A DNA stretch of 64,000 nucleotides from Lonicera japonica (Eukaryota; Streptophyta; Magnoliopsida; Dipsacales; Caprifoliaceae), in the NCBI GenBank assembly GCA_021464415.1, contig CM038471.1, forward strand, positions 33,825,234-33,889,233, written 5' to 3'. Numbering within the stretch: position 1 is the first letter of the stretch; each line of letters starts with the position of its first letter. A program made the position numbers and the translations under genes. This document shows positions 12,481 through 24,103 of this stretch, piece after piece. The notes under the pieces were generated by a model. The model had not been told where the DNA came from, searched no databases, and was given only the letters and a program-made list of their open reading frames with translations.

Positions 12481-15400
12481 TTCAACTTGACCAATGATCA
12501 AGAAAATACGTATTTTTTATTTTGAGATTAAGTACATTATTAATTATGTCCTAAAAAAAATAGAATTACTAATTTAAGACATCTAAAAAAATAAATGAAA
12601 AGTGAGATTATCAATTATGTTTAGAAAAAAAAATTGAAAAATTCACCCATAAACCCTTGACTTTTGACTATCAAGGCAATTGCTATTGCCAAAGCAATAT
12701 ATTGCATTTAAAACATGTACAAGTATACATATACACAAATATTCTACTCTGGTAATAGAAGTTAGGCAATCGCCCCTCCTTGGATTCGGAATTATTTTAC
12801 TACATATGGGGATTTTTTTGAAAAAATAAATATTATATATATATAAGGACTTACGTGTTGAACTTAAAACTTCAGGGTATCTAAGTGTGTATGATGTAAT
12901 CATTTTACTACAAATGGGGTATTTGTTTGAAAAAAAGATTATATATATATAAGGACTTATGTGTAGAACTTAAAACTTCAGGGTATCTAAGTGTGTATAA
13001 TGGAATTATTTTACTACAAATGGGGTATTTGTTTGAAAAAAAGATTATATATATAAGGACTTACGTGTATAACTTAAAACTTCAAGGTATCTAAGGCCTC
13101 GTTTGATTCAGGTATTAGGGTCAGTTGGATTAATAATATCAGTATTAATAGTTCTGGACTATTAATCCTGGTATTAATTTAATACAAATACCCTGTTTGA
13201 TTCATGTAGTATTAATACTGAGATATCTCATGCTGATGTTAATACCATGTTTGATTCTGTAATTTGTATACGGGATTATATTTTAGACTAACAAAATAAA
13301 AAAAAGGAAAAAAAATGTTAAAAAAAACAATTTTAATTTTTTTAAAAAAAAATAAATAATTTTTTAAAAAAAATAAATTAAAATTGTTGACCTTGAAGGT
13401 CTTAATCTTATTTTGATAATAACAATAAATCAATCATGTGTAATTTAACATGTTCTTGATATAAGATTATAGATTTCTTATTTGGAAAATCAAGAATAGC
13501 ATGATTGCTCAAAGGAAGTTTGACAATGATCATTCAATCAATATCCGATCAAGTCAACGAAGCATTGGACTAAAACCGATCTATCCGAATCAAGATCATT
13601 CTTCTACAAGCGTTGGACAAGACAAGAAGATTAATCTCATCACTCACAAGCTAGCAATGCATTTCATGAAGCATAAAAGATCAAGGATCATATACTAAAG
13701 CTTCAAGGGAAAAGCTTCAAGTGAAGAATCAATTTGAAGAAACAAATCGAAGCATTCGAAGACTCACATATTCGGTAATTGAGTGTATGCTTAGGATTGA
13801 TGTAAAGTTTCTTCATTGATTGATTATGTAGCTCATATATATTGATATATCATTCTTGGATTGATCAAAATCAGTTTGAATCAAAAATCATTTCAAAACA
13901 TCATTCTTGCAAAAATCGGTTTTGAAATAAATTGATATTAAATTCAAATGATCATATTTTGAGTTTTCCCAAAAATAAGTGTCTTAGGAACTTATTTTTA
14001 AAGTCCCCAAAGCATTAGAATTGATTTTGGAGCTTATATGCAAAAGTGCAAAAATTGGGATTTTGGCCTTTTGGCTTGATGGACAGCAGAGTCCATCAGT
14101 CGACTGATGGCTTATGCTCAGTCGACTGAAGCTCAGTCAGTCGACTAAGGAGCTTTGCTCAGTCGACTGATGGCCCAGAATATAGCCGTTGGATTTCTGA
14201 TTTTTTACTATTTTTGGTACAAAACTTCCACCAAACATCTCAAACGGCTATATCACTTTTGGGACTATATATATGACATCTAAGACTCATTCTACACACC
14301 TTGAATCACTCTCATACTCTATTCTTCATCTATCTTCATTATTCAAAGATTCAAGAAATTGTTTTTAATCAATCATCTTTTATTTGAGCTATATCATATT
14401 GATCATTCAAGATAACTCTAGTGTGAGCTTAAATTGTATTCTACAAACACTTGAGAGAGTTATTGTAAATTGGTGTGAATCATCAAACTTTTATATTCAA
14501 ATTGTGAGAGGTAAATCTCATAGGAAAAACAAGAAGGTAAATTCTTGTTTAGATATTGTGAGAGCTAAATCTCACAAGGTTAGCAAGAGAGAGATTCTTG
14601 TGAGAATATTGTGGTCAAGCAATATTTGTAAAGAGTGTAGTGAGACAACAACACTTGTAGTGGTTTGATCTTCACCCGGAAGGAGATTGGAATTAGTGGA
14701 AATTCTCGGGGAACTAATCGAGCGCGGATTATGGTTTGGTAAACCAAAACCGTGTGGACAAAACGTCTTGGACTTCAAATCGGTTCAATCTTTCTAACTC
14801 AATCTATTTATTGTTGATTGTTTTGTTATTGCTTGAGATTGCTTAATTATTTTCTCTTGTGCTTGATTGTTTATTTGCTTACATTCCTTGATAATTTGTT
14901 TTGTAAATTTGTTTTACTTAAACATTGTTAGAAAAGTTTTAAATTCCGCATTAAGTTTTAAAAACCCTATTCACCCCCCCCCCCTCTAGGGTTGAAATCC
15001 GACCAACAAAAATAATAATAATATAGTAGTAGTCGTAGTGGCAATTTTGCAAATATTATAGTATTAATGGCATTTTTGAAAATATATGGTTCATTTTTCT
15101 TAATCCTGGATAAACAATACAATATCCCCCCTGGTATTAAATTATACCACAAAGAGTGGTATTAAGTTAGTACCGGTATTAGTAATTCCAGCACATTTGT
15201 GCGAATCAAACAAGGTATTATAAAAAAAGTAGTATTAGCAATCACATCCCACTTTTTAATACCTGAATCAAATGAGGCCTAAGTGTGTATAATGGAAGAG
15301 GAAGAGGAGGATCGAATCATGGTTAATTAGCGAGGCAACCAAATGATCGAGACCAACATTTGTGTTCGCAAGTGCGGGCGTACACAAGTCACATGGTTCA

Positions 15401-18400
15401 TTATTCTGTGATAAAGTCTTATTTTTATTCATGGCTTAACAAGCTTATAAAAGGTGATTCCTTATAAACCTATTAATTTTTAAACAAAGTTTCCATGTAG
15501 GACTTCCTTTTTCTTATTCTTCCATTTCATGTTTTCATCTCAAGTAGCTCACTTTGGATGACAATTTCTCATTCACTCCATAATCGTTTTGAGCAAATAA
15601 ATAAACAATTTTAATGTACTCACGTAGGAGCATAATCTATAATAACCTTTCACAATCGAGTGTGAGGTCCTATTTAAAATTAATTACTCTCAAAACAACT
15701 TGAAAAAATGCTTTCATACCCATTTTTTCTCACAATTAGATATACTTTTTAATATTAAGTATATTTCTTAATTAATTGCATAATATTTTTGCAATTAATT
15801 AAGAAATATACTTCACATAGGGTATCTGAGACTTTGAGTTGTAAGAAGTATTAAATTTATGATTTAAATATGTTTTTTTATGCTTTGAATTCTCCACCCC
15901 ACTCTACCCCCCACCCCCCGCGCGGGGCCTCTTACATAAATTTCTGATTCTGCCACTGTATATACCTGAATACCACATTGGCATAATGCAGAGGCAATAG
16001 AAGAGGCAACTTTAGATTGTTGTTTGGCTACTAGTAGTACTTGTGTTGTTCCTTTTGGAATTTTGTGAATCACAATTGCAACTACCAGACTACTTCCATC
16101 CACCAACTTCACTTTCAATTCAGGGTACCTTTTTATGTAAAGTTCCCCATTACCATTCAATTCTTCCCCCTGAAAATAAAATAAAATATTTTTTAAATAA
16201 AATTTTAAAATTTAAAATTTACTCTCTGATGGATAGAGAAAGTAAGTGCACCACTTGCCTGATTCAAGAGACCTAGACTCAACACCTTAGTGCCTCTAGC
16301 CTCTGCTTCAAGTATAGCATCTTCAATCAACTTATTTATTTTATCTCTTTTCCATTCATGCAAGTACTAAAAAAAATTCTTAATTTAAAATGGAAGAATA
16401 AAAAATTATACAAATTAAAAGGAGATATAATTAAGCCTTTAATTAAAGATACAAAATAAATAAAATTTGAAAGAAAAAATGATAAAGACAACTAAATGTA
16501 AAAGAAACAAATACTCAAATAAATTATGTACCTGTATACTGTACCGTGGTATTACCCAAGATTGTAAATTGAGTTTTTTAAATGTGTTGCTCTCTGTGGT
16601 GAATGTACGACCACATAGGCATGTCATGATCATGGACCAACATGTCACAGGCCACATTAACCATATGCACCATTTGGGTGTGTGGGGCTTCGAAGCATAA
16701 GAGGCCAACCCTAGCCGGAGATGATATATGGAATCCGGCATGGTTAGATGCGTCAAATGAATGACGTCCGGTAGCTCTTCTTGTCTCATGAGTGAATCTC
16801 CATGCAGTGTATCAGTGGACTTGTCCATAGTACCATAGATGTAGTCATAAATCGGCATGAAGAGTGAGTAATTAGTCCGAAATTGGGTGTGATGAAGAGA
16901 GTGGTATCTGTTGATCAATAATTAAAAAAAAAATGGCAAACAAAATCAAAATCCATATACTTATAACACAATTGTAAGGCATCCAACATTAATCTTTAAT
17001 TGAACTGATGAATCATTACAATCAAAGATTGTCTTAATAATTGGTCTGGCTAGGATACTATTATGTCACGTATGTCTTGGTCTAACCCAATGACTTTGAC
17101 AAAAGTGGAAATATTTTATTAGTATGAATCATGGCATAGTATTATATAACTATATGCATGGAAGTAATTCTATATATAAAGAATTTCAAGTGCGGACTAG
17201 ATTTTTTGCAACGGTTTTTCGTTGCTAAAACCATCTCCCCAATGTTTTTGCAACGAAAAACAGTCACTAAAAAGCCCGGTCTGTGTCTGGACTAGAAATG
17301 CACTCATTATATATATATGACTTACGATGGTGTGTACATCAAGTACTTGAGAGGAGGAAAGAATGAGAAGAGGGTGTTTGGAATAAACTCAAAATTGCAG
17401 TGACCCATGTTGTTCATTAGATCAATGTAAGTGATATAGCCAAATAGGGACACCATTGAAGCAGTTCCACCTAACACTGTTGTCATCATTGGTATTGCAA
17501 ACAGCAAAAAATATGATAATAACTCTGCAAATGGATGTGCAACAGCTGCCAAAAAGGAAAAACAAAATTAATCTTATATATAAACTTGACTTATGTGTAT
17601 ATATATATATATTCTAAAGATACAATGATTACTTGTTTAATTAATTATTATGCGATTTAGTATGTTGGTAATGTCGCAAAAAAATAACTAACAAGAAATA
17701 GGCTCGGTGGCAACGGAGGAGTGGTGGTGGGAATGGTAGCGAGAGTAGAGATAGTGGTGGTGCAATGCCCTGTGGAGCCAATAGTAAAGGAACTCCACCG
17801 GTCCGATATGAAGCAATATTGTGATTACAATACCATCTGTTCTCCAGAAAGGCAAGTGAGATGCTCTTTCCATTGTCATGTTCAAAATGTAGAATACAAT
17901 TCCATTCAACAATATTTGATCATCCCTGCAGTTAAAAATCATCACTATCATCCCATTAATAGTAATTAATTTGCTACTAAAAATATAAAAGTTTATACCG
18001 TAACTTTACGCATGTCAACGCATTATTTACCAAAAAAATAAGACTAGCTAAATATCAAGTTTTATTACTTTTACTACTTCTTTTAGCTTTTGTCCTTTAA
18101 ATGCATTGAGTCCGAATTGTCAGAATGATGGGTAAAAAAGTGTTAAAACAAATGTTAAGCATTATTCGTTTAGGAAAAAACAGAAATAAAGACGAATTGA
18201 AACATAAAACAAATTATTGCTATCATGTACGTTCTCCAATTTAGTACATAACAATGGAGATCTTTTATATAAGATTACGAGAATGATAGAAATAAAAAAC
18301 AATATAAAACTTAATCAACTTAGAGATTTAAAGATTGTCAGTCAACACTTATAAATGACAATTAGCAAATATATATTATTTATGTTTAAATCCTCCCTCA

Positions 18401-21400
18401 AACTCAAGATGGCAAGAGACCAACTTAGAGTTTAGAAAGTAATTCTTAAAAGGCCGACAAAATTTTAGGTGACGATGGCCTAGGGTGAAGATTATCTTGC
18501 AAGGGAGGTCCAGCTTTGGTTGTCTAGCACGATTGCCATCCTAGGTGGGGTTTGGCATGTCACAGTTGTCATTTGGGGTGAGATCCGGCATGTCACAGTT
18601 GACGCCCGGGCGAGATCTAACACGGTTGAGCTAGGTTCGATACAATTGACGTCTAAAGCAAGGTCCAGCATGGCTAAGGTCATGCACAATGGATGTCCAA
18701 TTCTAGTTGTCCGAAGTAGGTGAAAAGTTCGGTTCTGATTATCTGGCACAAGTGAGAACGTTGGCTTTGGTGGTCTGGATGTATATATGTCTACCTTCCC
18801 TCCCCCCTTTTCTCGAACTCAAGGTGATATAGAGAGACCAACTTAAGTTTGAAAACGAATCCATGAAATCCGTCGGAAGAGAAAAAAAAAACCCTATGCC
18901 AGTGGTCGATTTTGGGTGAGGTGGAGTGGACGGAATGGGCGCTGTTCGAGTTTATTGGGTCGACGATTAAGCTATGCGGCAGAGAGATCTAAAAGATGTA
19001 AGGCCTTTTATTTTTTGGATGGGTTTGACAGGGAGGAGTTTTGAATGGTGGTAAAAGAAAATAGATTGCTGGCCGGTTTGGTGGTGTGTTGTAAAAGTGG
19101 TGAGTATTGTGGTGAAACGGTGACGACGGTGGTCCGGCGGGCAATAATATTTATCACCTACCAGCGATAATAGAACTATGATTAAAAATTTTAAGTAGGT
19201 TGAAAATTCTTTAATACTCTAATACTATGTTATATCATGATCTAAGGCTAATTAACTCTCTCGTGAATTTATTATATCTCTATTTACACAAGGATTTGTA
19301 AGATTTATTTAATTAATATAACTTTAGTAGGAATAGTTATATTACAATTTTAAGAAACTTTCTTTTTAAAATTCTTTTTGTTTTTTAACTTTACCATTAT
19401 ATCAACATCTAAGGCTAATTAATGAAAGTTTCTCATGATTTTGTTTTGTCCATATTTATATAAGGATTTGTATGATCATTTAATTATTGTAACTTAGGAG
19501 AAATAATCAGTGGAGCAATTATTTGTGGGATCATGTTAACGTATGAAGGATAACAATATTTTTACTTTAGATCAGGTGAGACTAAACATAGGAAATGAAT
19601 TATTTTCTTGTTAATATTTTAAGCTTAATGTTTACTAAATTTATTTTATTTTATTTTATTATCTTAAAAAGATATAAATAATTAGTCAAATAAATGCATG
19701 ACAAGTGTATCTATGTCATTAGGTGTGCCCGTGTGTATTTATGGAGAGTGTGATTTAATGGAGAGATCCAACTTGTACTATTTTTGGACACTTACAAAAA
19801 GTAGTTTTTATACTATTTCATCCACAATTAATTATAGGGACAATTAAAAAAAAGGTCTTAGTAGAGAAAGATTTTTACACTAAAGTCAAGGAATAATTTT
19901 TTTGTAAATAAAGGGCTTATTTTTTATTTCATTGATAATATGACATGTGCCTTTTTTTTCATTATAAAATGACATCCCAACCCTTAAAATAAATTAAAAA
20001 AATACCAATATGTATTAAAATATGGACTGCAATATGAACTTTGCGATCCATATTTCACTGCAATGTGAACTTTGCAGTTCATATTTTTTGTGCAAAGTTC
20101 ATATTGCAGTCCATATTTTTAATGCAAAGTTTATATTGCAATCCATATTTCACTGCAATATGAACTTTGCAGTCCATATTTTACTGCAATATAAACTTTG
20201 TAGTCTATATTTTTTGTGCAAATTTCATAAAGAGGGGTAATTTAGGTAATATATAACATTTTTTTATTAATTAAATGATATTTAAATTTATTCAAATACT
20301 TTCATTTAAAATATAAAACAAAATAGGCCTCTTACACTTATTACTAATTAAAAATAGGCCCTTCATTCAAAAAAAATATTATTTATTAGATTTTTGGTAA
20401 AAATCAATGTGTAATAAGACCTTTTACCTAATTTCTAGTTAATTATATATCTAATTTATCTAAAAAGTATGTTATGAATGACAGCGGAAGTCATACTTTT
20501 CCTCTAGCCATTAACCCTCACAATATCTGAGTGAATGTTCAATATTTGTTTTACTACTTTTAAGAAAATTATATACATTTTGGCAGGTATATTGGAAGGT
20601 TTGACTTGTTTACCATTAATTTTAAATGCTCTATATTTATTATTTTTAAAAAATTAATTTATCGGAATAGTCAAGTTTTACATCTGAAATATTGGAGAAA
20701 ATTAAATTTTGAATTTTATTCCTTTTATTTGTAATAGTAATTTATCTAGGCTTTGAAATACTTCATTGTTGGGAGAAAGTCCAATGACTGGGAGAAAAAG
20801 TTGAAATGATTGTGGAAATTTTCCATAAATTAAGCAGGCAAAATTACATTTATTTTTGTGGTTTGATATTCATCACTTCTTCAATTATTATTTAATAAAT
20901 TATAATGCATTTCTAACTTTTGCTTGTGTTTAATTGCGTCTATTTATTTGATGATCTCTATGACTGCACATTCATAATTTCGAAAGTATACAACATGATA
21001 GATTAAATGAAAATAAATTAATTTAAATTTTTTGTTTCAAGAATGTAAATGCTTTAATGCTTTATTAGCCAAGTGAATTTATTGTAGATAAAAAATTGGG
21101 AATATCTATACATCTAATATAGGTATATAGAAATCAAGATAAAAAAAAATAAGAAAGAAAGAAGAAAACCTTATAATGTCAAAATCTCAAAGAAAAACTT
21201 ATTATCCATTTGTATATGATGTATTTTGTTTTCGAAAATGATTATCATTAATAACATTACCAAATTTCAACCCATCTTTATCATTAATAACATTTTAACC
21301 CATGCAAAATAGTAAAATCTATATATTTTAAGTAATTATTTCTTATTATTTCATTAATCAATTAAATTAGTAATTTTGATCAAATAAAATTAAATTAAAT

Positions 21401-24058
21401 ATAACATATTGATTGAGTATTTTTTAAAAAAAATATATTTCAAATTAAGAATCTAATATTTTTTTTAGTGTCTAAAATTATAAGTTCTTTAGTTTTTTTT
21501 TTATTATTTGTAAATAATCATTGCACCAAACTTTATAAAAAGCAAGTTATAGTTTTACCAATTCAATTAGCCTCTTTTAATAGTTTAATAATTTTAGAGC
21601 CTTTTTTATAAATATAAAAAAAAATATTATATACTTGAGCATATCATATTTCTAATTGGTAATAGAAAAATCTAATTTAACATTGATACAAATGTCACAT
21701 GGTTGAATGTAGAAGTCCAATTTTTTTGGATGACCCAAATTTAGTATCTTAATTTTAGTAAAATTCACAGGCTTTTTTAATACTTTGATAGTTTTAAAAT
21801 CTCTTTAGAAATCTAAAAAATATATTATATACTTGAGTATATGCTATTTTTAATTGGTAATGGAGAATCCAATTTTACAATGACACAAATGTGGATGGCT
21901 TTGTATAAAAGACAAAAAATAGCCCTAATTTTGTAATTATGAATTTAATGATAATGGATTTTTTTTTTCAAAACTAAACATAGAGTTTGAATAAGAGTAT
22001 GTATCTTGTTCACATTTGTGGTTTAGAAATTGTCTGTAAGTTTTAAAAACTTGCACTGTCTTTCATGCTAGCAAAGTCCGGTATTTTTAAATACAAGATA
22101 TGAGGTAAAAGATTTGCATGACAATGTTTTTCGTAAAAAAAACCAACAAATAATATTTCTTAGAAATAAGGTTTTAGATATCATTATTATTATTATTATA
22201 AAATAAAGGGCGTGTTTATCAATTATATTTTAAAATAAAGGTTTTGACCGAGTGCAAATTTAACTTTGCAATCAAAAAACTTAATGCAAATTTGTTTTGC
22301 ATGATGTATTTATATTTTTTTAACAAATATATTATTATGTTTCATTCATAAAACTTTAAAACAACGTCAAATAAACATAAATACATAGTAATATTTTAGA
22401 AAATAAGGAGTGTAAACTTAACTTTACATAACTTCAAAAAAATTATTAAGTGCATTTTATTAATAAATAGGTTTTGAATATGTAATTTCCTAAAATTATT
22501 ATAAAGTATTGTCAATTAAATACGTATTTATAATAATATTCTAAAAAACATGTAATGCAAACTTAATTTTGCATGATTTCATAAAAAAATAAAATTTAAA
22601 AATTTACTGCAAAATTAACATTGCACTTTTTTTGGAGTTTGATCAAATACATGCCCTTAATTTATAAAAATATTATTTTTTAATTATTTTGCAGAAAACT
22701 TTTTTTATATAAGCCGTATTGTTTAATATCCGGTTTTAAATAATAAATTCAGACCAATATTATCCTGATAGATGAAGAAGTAGTCGAAAATTTGGTCAAG
22801 AACCAAGAACTCCCAAATTTATAGTTTTAATTCCGCAATCAATTATATATCATTCTCTTTTTTTTATTATTCTAGTTTAGATTTATAGTTTTGATTGTGC
22901 AATCAATTATATATCTAATTTATCTAATAAGCTTTTCCTCTAGCCATTAACCCTCACAATATTTGAGTGAATATTGAATATTTGTTTTAGTACTTTTCTG
23001 AAACTTGTGTACATTTTGGCAGGTATGTTGGTAGGTTTGACTTGCTTAAAAAAATTAATTTTTGGCTGTTTTTTGTTTATCGGAGTAATCAAGTTTTACA
23101 TTTGAAATATTGTAGAAAATTAAATTGTGAATTTTATTCTTTTATTTGTAATAGTAATTTATCTAAGCTTTGAAATACACCTTTGTTGGGAGAAAGTCAA
23201 AAGTCAAATGGCTGTGAAAAAGAGTTGTAGTGATTAAGTAAACTTATATAAATTAAAAATACAAAATTCTTTTTATTTTTGTGGTTTAATATTTATTTCT
23301 GTTTCTTCTATTATAATTTAATAAATCATAATATATTTCTAACTTTTGATTGTGTTTAATTGTGTCTATTTATTTAATGATGGATGTACTACACATTCAC
23401 AATTTTGAAGTATACATAATATGGATTAAATGAAAAGAAATTAATTTAAATTTATCGTCTTCAAGAATGTAAATGCTTTATTATCCAGGAATTTATTGTA
23501 AATGAAAAATGGGGGCATTTATATATCTAATACAAGTATATAGAAAAGGACATTAAAAATAGAAAAGAAAAAGAAAGATAGAACGAAAACTTATTATCCA
23601 TCTGTATTTGATGAGTTTTGATTTATTTTTAAATAATAGATTCGAACCAAAGTTGTCTTGATAGATGAATTTGACTAGAACTAAACTGAATCATTGCAAG
23701 ATCAAACTAAACCGAATCATTATATATGACTTGAAAATAATATTACTTCAGTATCTAAAATTTTATTTTCCTAAAATTTACGAGCTCTAGCGACAATGGA
23801 CTCTTTGAAAATCTTAAATATTGGAGTTATATTATAAATTTAAGAGTTAATATTTTTTCTATCCAAATAAGTAGAAGCATATATAGAGTTATTATTTTTA
23901 TTACCAAAATAAATGTTGACTTACAATTTAATTTTTTTAAAAAATATATATGAAAATCGAATAAAACCGAACCGAAAAGTTTGGTTCGGATTTAGATTTC
24001 AAATATTTAGAAACCAAACTTTTAAATTTGGTTTGGTTTTGGGTATCATAATTTTCAA

Positions 24059-24103
<45 letters not shown>

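Larger units (their letters stand above)
13095..15279. mobile_element. PIF/Harbinger (Tourist)-like element carrying a nested solo LTR
   Basis: The termini GGCCTCGTTTGATTCAGG and CCTGAATCAAATGAGGCC are inverted copies over about 23 bp. The flanks are TAA on both sides (13092-13094 and 15280-15282). Without the 1,624-bp LTR and its duplicated target, the element is about 556 bp and has no ORF. It lies in CER1 intron 7. Confidence 0.88.

Noticed and set aside
13501..14668. ORFs inside solo LTR A
   Set aside because: LTRs are non-coding, and the frames are short and not preserved in the sister LTR at 44540-46166.
11750..15958. A single 4.2 kb transposon bounded by similar GC-rich ends
   Set aside because: The interval contains CER1 exon 8, the ends match poorly, and no target duplication was found.
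20022..20240. ORF with repeated ILQS/CELC-type words
   Set aside because: It lies entirely in the 31-bp repeat array, and the pattern comes from the repeat. The similar frames at 31706-31963 have the same cause.
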